Shown in pieces: positions 10,126 through 21,663 of a DNA stretch of 64,000 nt. This stretch comes from Diospyros lotus (lineage: Eukaryota > Streptophyta > Magnoliopsida > Ericales > Ebenaceae). The position numbers were made by a program, and so were the translations under genes. Numbering within the stretch: the stretch's first letter is position 1; every line of letters starts with the position of its first letter. The notes under the pieces were generated by a model, which saw nothing but the letters and a program-made list of their open reading frames with translations, made no database searches and was not told the origin of the DNA. The stretch lies in contig NC_068344.1 in NCBI RefSeq assembly GCF_014633365.1, positions 4,539,327-4,603,326 of the forward strand, given 5' to 3'.

Positions 10126-11390
10126 AGTTCCCAAGTCTTATTCTTTAGTAAGGTTGAATATTCCTCCTCCACGACTTTAGTCCAATTGGGGTCTAAGAGA
10201 GCTTCTTAACAAAATTGGGCTCTAGAGAGCTCACCAAGGCATAAGGTGAAGTGAGGGAAAGCCGTTTGGCTTTTGCACAAGTAAGCATAGGATGTGCAAG
10301 AAGTGTTAGGGCCTTTTTAGGCTGAGGAGCAATAGGTGTAACAAAAGGAGATGGAGATTGCTCAGGAACAGCAGGATCAGCATTGGTGACAAGACAAGAG
10401 ATTAAGGAGTCAGGTGAATCAAGTTGCAGTGCTACTGGAGGTGAATGACCGGAAGAAAAAGGAGGACATGAATGCAAAACAATAGTGGACAAGCCTATGC
10501 TGGATACAAACTGAGGAGGATAAGACTGAGAAGGAAATAATTGAGGAAATGAAAATTCCTCATGGTTAAAAAAAACATGCCTGGTAATATAGACTCTACT
10601 CGAAGGATGTAAGCATTTGTACCTAGATTGAACATGGTTGTAACCAAGGAACACACACTTTGAGGAATGAAAATTAAACTTGTGCTTGTTATAAGGTCCA
10701 AGGTAAGGAAAACAAACACAACCGAAAGGTTGTAACTGCAGTACCTTGGTTGTTTGTGGTATAATTTCTCAAAGGGAGTAAGAAATCGAAGTGGTGAGGC
10801 TGGGAGCAAATTGATAGTGTAAACAGCTGTGTAAAAAGCTTCAACCCAGAATTTCAAAGGCATATTAGCATGTGCTAAAAGAGTAAGTCACATTTCAGCA
10901 ATGTGTCTATGTTTCATTTCTGCCACACCATTTTGTTAGTGTGTGTAAGGACAAGAAAAACGAGATTGAATACCATAGATATGAAGATAGGGTAAAAAGG
11001 CTTTAAACTCTCCACTGTTATCAATTTGAAGAGTTTTGAGTTTAAACTGATATTGCAATTCAACAAACTTATGACAGGTTTTGAAAATGGATAAGACTTC
11101 AAACTTGAGTTTCGTTGGGTACAGCCATGTATAATGAGTATAGGCATCAACAAAAACAATATAGTACCTCTAACCCTCAACAGAGAACATAGGAGCAGGA
11201 CCCCACATATCTGAATAGACTAACTCCAAGGGTTGCTTTGTTGTAATTGGACATTGTGCAAAAGGTAACTGATGCAATTTACCCAACTTGCATGAATCAC
11301 AAAATGACAAATCAGTAGAAGAAAAAGGAATTCTAATTTTATATAGAACTCGTTTCAATACAGAGAAAGAAGGATGCCCCAACCTAACAT
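10126..11390 (-). pseudogene. Copia-3 integrase and GAG-pre-integrase
   Basis: Minus strand: MGHPSFSVLKRVLYK and CDSCKLGKLHQLPF (zinc motif, 11382-11290), LVYSDMWGPAP (first catalytic D), then MPLKFWVEAFYTAVYTINLL (10863 on) and a C-terminal MFLGYNHVQSRYKCL block near 10654. Stops and frameshifts separate the pieces. Confidence 0.82.
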
Positions 11391-12230
11391 ATCACTGTTG
11401 ACAAATTCCATCAATACAAGCTACTGGCATGCTAGGTTTATTACAATTTCCCTTACTATTATTACAATTTTCTAAATAGAATACAGATGACATAGAAGAC
11501 CTTGAAGGCTCTCTGATGAAGAGACAGCAATAAAAGAGCTAGGAATAGCTAATGGTGCAACATGAACGAATGTTGGATCCAACTGATAGAGGCCATTTTT
11601 AAGAGTTTCTCGAAATAGCACCTTGTTCAAGACCTTGTCCTTAATCAAGCAAAGATTATAGTGAAATTCAGCAATGACATTATGATCATTAGTAAGCTAT
11701 GAAACACATTAAATTCTTTTTCATGCAAGGAACATGAAGAAGTCGAGGTAAGGAAAGAACAGAGGGAGGATTAGTTTGAGTTAGGATTTTACTGAGTCCA
11801 ACATTAGCAATGAGAAGAGCCTTACCATTTCCTACTACTACTTTGTCACTACCACCATAGGGAGTATGAAGAGAAAGGTTGTGAAGGCTAGAGGTGATAT
11901 GGTTTGTAGCACCAAAGTCTACACACCAGGAGGTATCACCGAGTTGATAGGATGATGACGAAGAAGGTTGAAATTGTTCGTCCAAAGGCTGAGAGGATAG
12001 ACTGTGATGAGTCTCAAGTGCAAACCCTGAGTCTGTCAAGAAAGCTCCATTAAACTCATGAGAAGCCATAAAAGCCTGAGAATTTGATTCACTACCACCT
12101 CTATCAAATGAAGGTTGTTGAAAGCTGTTGTCAAATCTATGATAACATCTACTATCAGCTAGATGTCCAAGTTTTCCACACAGTTGACAGTAAATTCTCC
12201 TGCCATAAGATCAGCCTCTGAACTTAATAA
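11391..12230 (-). pseudogene. Copia-3 protease and gag zinc-knuckle remnant
   Basis: The protease piece 12069-11689 shows CVDFGATNHIT, where the usual D-S-G catalytic triad reads D-F-G. Upstream is a nucleocapsid knuckle, YCQLCGKLGH then C after five residues instead of the usual four. The rest of gag is gone. Confidence 0.75.
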
Positions 12231-12933
12231 GTTTTCTCCTGATAATAAGTTTTCCACGCAGTTGTGAAGCTTGTGAGTTAGATAAACACACAAGAAGTAC
12301 TTACCCTGAACTTAATAAAAGGAGTCCTAAGTCTTTCATGATTGTCCATTCAGATGTCTGGGGACCTAGTAGGGTTAAAACACTTGCTGGATACAGGTGG
12401 TTCATTAACTTTATAGATTGTTTTAGTCAAACAACTTGGGTTTATCTTATGATACATAAAAGTGAGGCTGGTCATTGTTTCAAGTCATTTCACAAGATGA
12501 TAACAATTCAGTTCAATACAAAAATCCAAGTTCTTAGAAGAATGGCTTAGAATATAAGAATACTACTTTCCAAGACTACCTCCGAGATCAAGGAATCATA
12601 CACCAAACCAGCTGTGTTCATACCCCTGCTCAGAATGGAGTAGCATAAAGGAAAAACATACATCTTTTGGAGGTCACCAGGTCTATGCTCTTTGCTATGC
12701 ATATTCCCAAAGTTTATTAGGGTGATGCAGTTCTTACTGCTGCCTATTTAATCAGTAGGATGCCACTTACAACTCTCAATTTCAAAACACCTTTGGAACT
12801 TCTAATAGGAGTTTCTTCCTATACTATCCCTCCCAAGGTGTTTGGCTGCACCTGCTACATACAAAACCACTCTCCTATAATCAGCAAATTAGACTCCGCG
12901 AGCACTCAAATGTATATTCATTGAGCATTTTAC
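12231..12933 (+). pseudogene. Copia-4 integrase, N-terminal and core part
   Basis: CEACELDKHTRSTYP (12273 on) is the end of the GAG-pre-integrase zinc motif. MIVHSDVWGPS carries the first catalytic D at about 12344, followed by RWFINFIDCFSQTTWVYL. After about 12550 the frame changes repeatedly, although the ENGVA-type region (near 12630) and PPKVFGCTCYIQ (about 12830) can be read. The hAT element interrupts the domain. Confidence 0.8.
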
Positions 12934-12941
12934 TACACAGA

Positions 12942-14069
12942 CGGTGTTCTAAAACGCGTTAGGCACTAGACTAGGGCCTAGTGCCTAGGCGGGGACTTGG
13001 CAAGGCCTAGGAAAAAAAAAAAAAAAAACATTAACTTTTTGATGTAATTAGAGATTATTTTCAGATAAATCAAAATTGGAAAAACAAGTGAAATAATGAA
13101 ATTAAACCTAAGAAAATAAACTGTTATATTAGTTCTAGGTTCAAGAAGGCAAAAGCAGCAATAATGCAACATAAACCATATCTAAAGAATCTATCTATCT
13201 AATTGGACTTCTTCCACTCCATATTTTTCCAACACACAATCTTCATCGGATTCAAAATCAAATTCATTGATTTCTTGCTTATCTTCTTCTTTTGATTGAA
13301 AATCATCTTCATGAAGCTCTCTCACCCTAGAACTTCTTTGAGATTGAAGCATCTCACCAACCACTTCCCAAGTGAACCCCGTAATGATTTTATGAAACAT
13401 TAACATAGATAATTAAGTTTAGGGTTTAGACTTTGTGAAACACAGCTTATAAGCTTACAAACAATAGAATCAAACAAAGACAGAACAAAAAAAACAAAGC
13501 CAACAGCAAAATACAATGCAGACCAATAAGAAAGATGAACAAGAGCAAAATAACAAAGCGTGTGCATAGTTGCTTTTTGTTGTTGCTGTAACAAGAAACA
13601 ACAACAGCAAGCAACTACTACAACAACGCTTATTGCTTCTTGCTTGCTACAGCAAGTAGCAATTTTTTGTACCGAAGGAAGAAGAACTACAAACCCAGAT
13701 GATGGCCATACATACTAAAGGAAGAAGAGCGAGAATCGACAAGAAAAGAATAGCGAAGAGACGATTGGCAACAACGGCGACGGCAACAAGAGAGAGAAAG
13801 CAACAGTCCACGAGAGACAAGCCAGGCAACGCGCAATAAGAGAGAGAAAGGGAAAGCGACAACGACGAGAGAGAGAAAAGGAAAGGGGAAATATTGAACA
13901 ACTATATATTAGCATACACGCATGTCTGGGCGACCCAGGTGGCAACCCAGGCAGCTAGGTGTCGCCTGGGCCGCCTAGGCGTCGATTGGGCCCGATTAAT
14001 CGGGCCAATGCCTAGAGGTGCCAATTTGGAAGTATGCACGGTAGCCAAGGGCTACCTTTTAGAACACTG
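12942..14069. mobile_element. Non-autonomous hAT element (1128 bp), TSD tacacaga
   Basis: Perfect 8-bp duplications tacacaga lie at 12934-12941 and 14070-14077, the hallmark of hAT. The terminal inverted repeats are CGGTGTTCTAAAA at the left and CAGTGTTCTAAAA (reverse complement) at the right, one mismatch in 13. Subterminal regions are rich in palindromic gcctaggc words. No transposase is recognisable. Inside is an acidic minus-strand ORF (13406-13191, 71 residues, WEVVGEMLQSQRSSRVRELH) that I cannot place. The element splits the Copia-4 integrase, whose text resumes at 14078. Confidence 0.93.
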
Positions 14070-14077
14070 TACACAGA

Positions 14078-15457
14078 AAGGGTACAAGTGCGCTACCATC
14101 CACCTACCCGAAAGTTCTTTGTCAATATGGATATTACATTTAGAGAGGATGGGGCTTATTTTTAGTCCAACATCTCACCTCTTCAGGGGGAGAATATCAG
14201 TCCCAAGGTACAAGAAGAGGTGTCCATGCAGTGGACTAATAATGTTGTTGATTTGAGGGCAAACGATGGAGAAACTATTGATGATTTGAGGGTAGAAGAA
14301 GGAGAGGTTGCTGATGGTTTTTATAATTCTACTAATTTTGATAAACCCAGGCAAGAGGAATATCCAAAAAATGTTGATCGACAACAAGGACCAAACAGAC
14401 CTGGAAATGGGGAATGTTTTGACTTATTTTCAGAGGAAACAAGCCCATCAACAAAGTCTACCTAGCCAATAAGATTCCCAAGACCTCATTGATCTAGGTA
14501 AACACTCCATTGAATCTGAACAACTTCCAATTTCTAGTCAATTTCCAAAAACTAACCCTGATCTTGCTAATCTTGATGCTACAATTTCTAAAGCTAAACC
14601 TGTCTTTGACTCTTCATTTGAACTCTCTGATTTGTACCTTCCTATAGCTATCAGAAAATGAGTTAGGAGTTGTACACAGCATCTTATCTCCACATCTGTT
14701 ACTTATGATTCTCTGTTTGTCACCTATAAGAATTTTCTATCCTCTTTAAAATCGGTAACAACACCCACAAATTGGAAGCATGCTATCAGTAAACCATGCT
14801 GGAAACATGCTATGAAAGAGGAAATGAGAGCCCTAATGAAGAATAACACATGAGAAATCACTGAACTGCCACCTGATAAGAAACCACTTGGCTGTAAGTG
14901 GGTTTTCACTATTAAGTACCAAGGCAATGTTGGTGGCTAAGGGGTTTATTCAAACCTATGTAGTGAACTATGAAGAAACTTTTGTCTCGGTAGCAAAAAT
15001 GAACACAGTGCGAATTCTTCTACCATGTGCAGCTATTCTAAACTGGGACTTACATCAGTTGAATGTAAAGAATGCATTTCTACATGGAAAGCTGGAAAAA
15101 GAGGTATGCATGGAAATCCCACTAGGTTTCAACAATTCGGAGAAGCAAGGGAGAGTTTGCACGTTATAGAAGGCCCTATATGGTCTTAAGCAATCCCCCA
15201 AGGCTCGGTTTGATAGGTTTAGCAGGGCTGTAATAAGTCTTGGTTACCAGCAAAGTAATGTTGATCACACCATGTTCTTTAAAAGAAAGGAACACAAGCT
15301 AATTGTTCTTAATGTTTATGTTGATTACATAGCGGTGACAAGGAATGACTATGAAGGAATACACTAATTGAAGGAATACTTAGGGGAAGAATTTGAGATC
15401 AAGAATCTTGGGCAGCTAAGGTACTTCTTGGGAATTGAAGTAGTCAAATCAAATAAG
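14078..15457 (+). pseudogene. Copia-4 integrase C-terminus and reverse transcriptase
   Basis: The text resumes with KGYKC, then after a frameshift HPPTRKFFVNMDITF, and a polar linker (14220-14465). RT is read from about 14800: GCKWVFTIKY, VAKGFIQTYVVNYEETF, LNVKNAFLHGKLEKEVCM and ALYGLKQSPKA. The catalytic box reads YVDY (about 15318-15329): the second aspartate is a tyrosine, so RT should be dead. The solo LTR interrupts it just after FLGIEVVKS. Confidence 0.82.
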
Positions 15458-15832
15458 TGTCATGATCCTTGGAGATGAGCTAGGGAATGAAAGGAAGATC
15501 GAGAATGATAAGAGAAGAATTTGGGGAGAGATCAATTTGGAGGGAGAGAACAGCAAGAAAATAAAGGGAGGAGATCACCGAGAGAGAGAGAGAAAGAGTG
15601 GAATATTAGAGAGAAATAGTATTCAATTCATTAATTCTGGATGCCCCTTCTTACAACTAAGGCAATATATATATAGCCTCATTTAGCTATCAGACAAGGC
15701 TCTTTAACCAACTAAGTTACAAGAAAAAAATAAAAAAATAACAACACCCATGTGCTGTAACAGAAATAGCTCCTAACCAACTAAGGTAACTAATTACATT
15801 ATTGCCCTTCTAATTACCCTTGGGTCATGACA
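15458..15832 (-). mobile_element. Solo LTR of the NA-2 family (375 bp), TSD ataag
   Basis: It is flanked by perfect ataag duplications (15453-15457 and 15833-15837). The reverse complement starts TGTCATGACCCAAGG and carries aattaatgaattg and taatattccactctttctct in the same order as the NA-2 LTR at 8259-8631. A solo LTR forms by recombination between the two LTRs of a full element. Confidence 0.9.
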
Positions 15833-15837
15833 ATAAG

Positions 15838-16692
15838 GGCATCTTTATTTCTCAAAAAAAAAAAAATATATGTTTTAGATTTATTGACTAAAACAAGTAT
15901 ACTAGGAAGTAAGCCTACAGATTCACCTATTGAAGTAAATCATAGACTTAGAGCTGATGAAGGAGAGAAGTGAAGCAAATCATAGACTTAGAGCTGATGA
16001 AGGAGAGAAGGCTGACAAGGGCAAGTATCAAATATTGGTCGGGAAGTTGATATGCGTGTCCCATACAAGGCCAGATATTGCGTATGCAATAGCGGTTGTA
16101 AACCAATTCATGTAGAACCCTAAGTCAATTCATATGGAGGATGTCTACAGGATTTTAAGGTATCTGAAAACAGCTCTTAGGAAGGGTTTACTATTTTCTA
16201 ACCATAACCATCTTAATGTAGAAGGATACATGGATGCAGATTGGGATGGATCTCTAGATGATAGAAGATTAACCTCAGGTTATTGTTTCTTTGTTGGAGG
16301 TAACCTAGTCACATGGAGGAGTAAGAAACAATCAGTTGTGGCTAGGTCAAGTTCTGAAACTAAGTATAGGGCAATGGCTCTAAGCATATGTAAATTATTA
16401 TGGGTGAATAAAGTTATAACAAAGCTAGAATTCCCTAAAAAAGAACCATTCTTACTATATAGCGACAACTACAATCATCATTGCTAACAATCCTATTCAA
16501 CATAATAAGACTAAACACATTGAGATTGGTAGAGACTTCATAAAGGAGAAACTAGTCAATGGACAACTATGCATCCCATTTGTTCAGTCAAGGCTTCAAC
16601 TAGCAGATACCTTCACTAAGGCTTTACACAACAAGAACTTCATGACTATGATATCCAAGATGGATATGGAGGATATTCATACATCATCTTAA
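15838..16692 (+). pseudogene. Copia-4 RNase H
   Basis: After the solo LTR the text resumes with PTDSPIEVNHRLRADEGEK, GKLICVSHTRPDIAYAI, EGYMDADWDGSLDDRR, WRSKKQSVVARSSSE and the C-terminal QLADTFTKAL, up to about 16692. There is a stop at 16111-16113 and shifts after 16480. A 40-bp tandem duplication disrupts the start. Confidence 0.82.
15937..16016 (+). repeat. 40-bp tandem duplication
   Basis: A unit beginning aaatcatagacttagagctg at 15937 is repeated at 15977, inside the Copia-4 RT/RNase H junction. 40 is not a multiple of 3, so it shifts the frame. Confidence 0.9.
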
Positions 16693-16698
16693 GGGGAG

Positions 16699-17032
16699 TG
16701 TTGGAATCTCAGGTAAAAGAGGGTGGCCATGACTGCTATTACACCTATAAACATATGGTTATTATGGAAAGGTTGATCTTTGTGGTGCAAGCTTGTAAAT
16801 GGAAAATTCTATGGAGGCAATCAAGGAAGACAACAAAGCAATCAAATCTAAAAATTCATGAATGTATATGAATTGTAATTAGGATGATTCTTGCATATTC
16901 TTTCCCTATGTATTCTTTCCTTTTGTTTAAGATTCCTAAGCTGTAAATTATGAGGTTATAAATAGAAAATAATCCAAAGGGGCAAGGTGTCTTTACCTAC
17001 AATTTCAAAACCAAGTTGCTACTATTTTTACA
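16699..17032 (+). repeat. Copia-4 3' LTR (end approximate)
   Basis: It starts TGTTGGAATCTC right after the polypurine tract aaggggag (16691-16698). There is no second LTR in the window; the end is put at ...TTTTTACA (17032), but it could lie up to about 20 bp further on. Confidence 0.6.
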
Positions 17033-17285
17033 GAGATCTAGGAGGCTAGACAGCCCAAGTATCTACTTGGCATTGCTTTGAAATATGTCACAAGAATCAC
17101 TTTCACAAAGAGCTCTTTTGCAAGATTTACTAAAAACAATAAAAGAAATTTAGCATTTGACCAAATCACCAAGAAGTGCATTGATATCGTTACAAAGGTT
17201 TGGCTAGTAATTAGATAGGGTGCTTTTAACTATAAAATTGCCAAACAAGACATTAGCATGAGTGCTTTTGCTGTTTTTTTTTTTT

Positions 17286-17316
<31 letters not shown>

Positions 17317-19059
17317 GAGTATTTGACAAGAGCTTTTAGCTTTAGTTTTACATTTGCAATTTTTTGTGTTCAGTTTTTATTCTTTTGGAAAAAATGAAAA
17401 CTGAGTCTGTGGTTTGATAACATTAGTTTTAAAAATTCTGACAATAAAACTGAACATGCTGATTGGTTAAAAAAAAGACAGTTTGATTTTTGTTGCTATT
17501 AAATATACATATTTTAAATTTGAATTTATTTGTTCATTTTTGAATTTTCATTATAGTTATAAAGTATAATATTACTTATTATTTTCAATATAAACAATTA
17601 AACACGAAACCCAACAAAATGTATAAGAAAAAATTCACCTGCAGTAACCTCCTCAGATCTAAAACAAAAAAAAAAAGGTTAAGACAAGAAACCTCCTTGC
17701 ATTCACCTACAGTAATCATATAAAATACCCTAAAGGAAGTAGAGATACAGAAACTACCATATCTGAATGAAACCAACTCAAATAAAAAGAAATCACCTAC
17801 AGTAACTTCCTCATGTTTTTGGAGCTGCAACTGGAAGTTGGAGAAGAAGTAGCCCAGCAGGATAAGAAGAGGGAGGAGTCCAGGTCCAGCAGTGGAACAA
17901 GAAGAAAGAAGTTGATAACGAAGGAGAGGAGAAGAAGATAGGAGCTTGTCTATCAGAGAAGCCAACAGGCATGTCGATGCCTGTTGAAAAAGGGGCTGAC
18001 ACCTGTGATGGTCAATGAAAAGGAGATCTGGGAGAAGGCTACCAGTGGTTAGCGATGCTGCTGGCAACATCAAAGGCCAAAAAATTGGGTATGGTGAGAG
18101 TAGCCAGTAGCACAAGAAGTCAGGTGTGAGGGGATAAGAAATGAAAAACAACCAAAAATAAACGTAAGGTTTCAAGCATACTCAAAATTTATGAAAAATT
18201 TTGAATACGAACATGGGTAACCAAACACTGTTTTCAGTTATTGTTTTCAAAATTTGAAATTGAAAATTGAAAACTGAAAATGAAATATCAATCAAACGTG
18301 TCCATATATTAAATTTAACACTTTTTTAAAGATCAAATACTAATTACAGAAATTATTAACTTTTTGCACACCACGATGTTATTTATTGGTCCTACAAATT
18401 AATTAACTATTAAAACTTTCAATCAGTTGAAATTGATCCAATGCTTATTGTTTTATACATAGACCAATTCAAAAATCTCCAGTTCCAAGTACAACATTTA
18501 GAAAAACTCCAAGCTAGAGAAAATTCAAAAGAAAAAGGTCACAATACACAACATTGGTGCTCAAAATTTGGTAACTTGTACCAGACATCTTAGGTCAGAA
18601 GTGAGACAGCAAACCTTTGTTTCTGATTCAGATGCAATGAATCTGAGGGGATTGTGGAGAAGAAGAGCTTTAAAGAAGACAACAAAAATAGAAGTGTGTA
18701 GTAGACCAAATTCAATGATCAATTTCAGGGGGGTTGGTTCCTGAACTTTGAGAATGGCTTCAAATGATGTTGATAGAATCTACTTCTGCTTCTGCTTCTT
18801 CTCAGTGAATGTTATAAATTGTTGATGAGTAGAATTGAAAGAGAGACAAGAAACAGAACTATAGGAGTTAGCAAAGTTGGTAGCAATAGATTTGGATAAG
18901 TTGGACAACAAACAGGGACAAGGAGGGCGATGGCAAAGGTGATGATGCTGAGCGAACAACAATGTTAAGGATAAGCAAGCCCGGGCAACAGAGCTGTGAA
19001 ATATAGTAGCAATCACCAAAACAACAGGTCAATGCTAAGGCCAAGTATGCCTAAGTGGC
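17033..19059. other. Unassigned intergenic region
   Basis: I see no supported gene. The minus-strand ORF at 17585-18175 has no family resemblance, is strongly hydrophobic and biased, and is likely chance. Stretches around 17400-17480 and 18205-18300 contain short inverted words (gttttcaaaa, ctgaaaac) like the ends of a degraded DNA transposon, but no TSD could be fixed. The right end abuts the TSD of LTR X, so this is the older host-side sequence on that side. Confidence 0.4.
17274..17317 (+). repeat. Homopolymer tract T22 followed by G22
   Basis: 22 T (17274-17295) are directly followed by 22 G (17296-17317). It is very unusual in base composition for this AT-rich region. It may form a G-quadruplex, or be a sequencing or assembly artefact. 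Confidence 0.95.
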
Positions 19060-19388
19060 TATGGTGATAAAGATATTTTAATATGTTTTCTATCACATAT
19101 TTTGATATGTTTTCTGTTTTGATTTTAAAATAAGGTTTAGGTTAGGTTTTTATCTGTTATCTTGTTCTGTTTTGATTTATCATAGTTGTTTAGATGATAG
19201 AATTTTATTTGATTTAGGGGTTAGATAGACTTATCTCTGATTTTAGAGATTATACCCATACTTTGATTAGTTGTTATCTTTTAGATAGGTTATCTTTTAA
19301 TTTCCTATAAATAGGCAACATAATGGAACCTTTCATTTAATTTCAGATTTTGATGAATGATTAATATGATTTCTCCTTCTTGAGTTTC

Positions 19389-19790
19389 TGATGCGGGACA
19401 GGAATGAATCACAAAAAGTTGGAGATAGAGAATTGATTAAGAAGAGGAGAAGAAGCAACTAGAGAAGAGAAGAAGCCAAGTAGAAGAGAAAAGCCAAGAG
19501 AGAGGAGATAAAGGAGAAGTCAAGAAGGGAAAATCATATTAATCATTCATCAAACTCTGAATAAAAGGTTACATTACATTTCTTATTTATAGTATAGGTA
19601 ATTAAAAGATAACAACTAATCAAAGTATGATTATAACCTCTAAAATCAAATATAACTCTATCTAATCCCTATATCAAATAAAAGTCTATCATCTAAACAA
19701 CTATGATAAATCATAACAGAACAAGATAAAGCACAATCTAAACCTTATTTTTAAAATCAAGGTAGAAAACATATCAAAATATCCCTATCA
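19389..19790 (-). repeat. NA-7 3' LTR (402 bp)
   Basis: On the minus strand it starts TGATAGGGATATTTTGATAT at 19790 and ends CCCGCATCA at 19389. A purine-rich tract with ccgaggga precedes it (about 19791-19802). It is an inverted copy of the LTR X part at 19065-19388. Confidence 0.88.
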
Positions 19791-20901
19791 TTATCCCTCG
19801 GTGGGAGAAAAACTCGTCCTTGAGTTTTGTTGATGCTTGGATGGGCTGGCTTCTAGTGCCACATGATATAACTGTGTCACTAGAGGCCAGACCTTGCCAG
19901 CAACATTGACTTGTCAGAAGTAGGAAGGTCTCGTTGCCAACATATCTAGAACAAGCTGTCTTTTGTCTAACTCCAATAAGGCAGGGCTAAACAATGGCAA
20001 CGGCTCGTTAGGAAGCATTAAATCTGGAGGATTCACCCAATGAACTAGAAAGAATTGTACCTATCCATCCCTGGTATAAAATTCTGCTCATCTAAAAAAA
20101 ATGCCAAATTTAAAGTTGTGTGCATGCTAGAAAAATAATGGTCAACACTGGACTTGAGTTTGTTGGGCGGAACAGAATTGGTCAACACAAGGTTCACTGA
20201 GAGGAATAAAATGATGGAGTTCACCAGGAGTTTTATCTAACTCTAACTTGTTCAAGGAGTGACATCCTGTGATGAGGTGAAGAAGGATTTTGTGTGAAAT
20301 CACATCAATAGAAGATTGACGAACAGGCAAAGAGCAAAACGGTGTGGGAAATTCCTCAAGGAGAACATCAAAGGATTCTTCAATTATAGGGCATACTTCT
20401 TTCTAAAGTTCTTTAGGATTTTCCTCAACTGCCATAATAATTTCTTCTATTACCTCAAGTTCAGGCTTTTCTTGGTTAATAACCTGTATTTTCTGTTCTT
20501 CTAATCTTCTTTTGTTTTCTGTGATCAACATCCAAAACCATAGATGGACAACTAAGAAGTATGGAAACCTCATAGGATAGTATTCCCATTTTGAACACGT
20601 TTCAAAAACTGAAACTCTATAGAAACTCTAGGAAATGCATGTTTCAAAAACTCAAAAGGTTTCCTCTTAATTTATAAGATATTCAGAAACTTTAGGGAAA
20701 CTTCCAAAAAAATGTTTTTGGGATTCTTTTGTAATTTTCAAAAATAAAGAATATCTCTTTTAAAAATTAAGAAATTAAGTGGATTGTGTATTAAGTGAGA
20801 AATTATTTTTTTTATGGTATGTCAAGATAATTAGATAATATAAATTTATATATATTTTATATAGCGTTTCCTAAATGTTTTGTTTCCAGATAATAACATT
20901 T
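19791..20901 (-). other. NA-7 internal region, no supported ORF
   Basis: This is the 3' internal part of NA-7. It has only short ORFs with stops between them and no recognised domain. The stretch 20530-20890 is AT-rich with repeated gtttc words and could be a small further insertion, but no ends could be fixed. Confidence 0.5.
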
Positions 20902-21177
20902 TCATGCTTCCTTTCCTTTCCTGTTTTCATTTATGTGCAACCTAGATGAACAATCTTCAATCAAGTGAGTAGTATACTCACAATATGGACACTTTGGTTG
21001 TGATTGAACAATTGAGGGCAACATAATAGGCAAAAGATGAGCTAGCATAGACATGTGGTTCAAAGAGGATGTATGATGTATAGAAGAACAATGATTCCTA
21101 TTGTTGTGAGGGCTCTTATCTAGTGTTTCAATTCTAGCGGTCAAGGCTGCAAATTGGGCTTTTGTCTCTCTTCTCAT
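20902..21177 (-). pseudogene. NA-7 gag-like fragment with CCHC knuckle
   Basis: A 91-residue minus-strand ORF begins MRRETKAQFAALTARIETLD and holds CPYCEYTTHLIEDC, an exact CX2CX4HX4C zinc knuckle as in retrotransposon nucleocapsids, followed by a basic tail (NRKGKEA). It lies directly inside NA-5's insertion point, which may have separated it from upstream gag sequence. Assignment as gag rests on the knuckle and context. Confidence 0.6.
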
Positions 21178-21312
21178 CAGGTCTATTTTGGCTTATGTTT
21201 CTCGACACATCTTTTGGAGAAAGTCCATTATCTGGGTATTTGAATGGGAAGAAGGGTTTGACAAGGTATACTGCATGGCTAAAGGAGACGACTTATGCTC
21301 CGAAGATCTAAG

Positions 21313-21600
21313 TGACACGATCCTAGGGTTTAGAAAGGAATCTAAGAAGATTATGGGGAAGAGAGAGCAAAAGGGAGGGAGAAACAGAACAGGAACAGAG
21401 AGAAGAGAGGAAATCGAGGGAGAGGAATGTAGAGAGGAAAGACTAAAATCAGATTATCATTCCACCATATCCCTAATTCTCTAGGTTGCAGCCCATTTAT
21501 AGGCTTTCTAGGTAAAGGTACAACCAACAAAGTAATAAGGTACAACCACTAACTAATATATGTAATATCCTATGCCTAATCTACCCTTGGGATCGTGACA
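21313..21600 (-). repeat. NA-5 3' LTR (288 bp)
   Basis: Minus strand: TGTCACGATCCCAAGG...GGATCGTGTCA. The polypurine tract ctctcaaggaaagggga (minus, 21601 on) precedes it. The termini resemble the TGTCATGACCC/GTGACA ends of NA-2, suggesting related families. Confidence 0.9.
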
Positions 21601-21663
21601 ATCCCCTTTCCTTGAGAGGTTTTTTGTCCCCAAGAAACTTATTACAACCGAGCTGTTGTTTTT

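Larger units (their letters stand above)
8632..12230 (-). mobile_element. Ty1/copia retrotransposon Copia-3, truncated at both ends
   Basis: Reading the minus strand from 12230 to 8632 gives gag zinc knuckle, protease, GAG-pre-integrase, integrase, RT and RNase H, with many frameshifts and stops. The RNase H end abuts the NA-2 right LTR, so its 3' LTR, if present, lies beyond the left edge. The gag is cut at about 12230 at a head-to-head junction with Copia-4; the 5' LTR is lost. Confidence 0.85.
12231..17032 (+). mobile_element. Ty1/copia retrotransposon Copia-4, 5'-truncated
   Basis: Plus-strand copia from the end of GAG-pre-integrase to a 3' LTR. It starts abruptly at about 12231; gag, protease and the 5' LTR are absent. 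Two later insertions split it: a hAT element (12942-14069) and a solo LTR (15458-15832), each with a perfect TSD. Stops and frameshifts are frequent. Confidence 0.85.

Noticed and set aside
17585..18175. 196-residue hydrophobic minus-strand ORF
   Set aside because: Its start and end lie in A- and T-rich runs, its composition is biased, and no domain or partner gene is visible.
20530..20890. Possible MITE with repeated gtttc words
   Set aside because: No pair of termini with a matching target duplication could be found.
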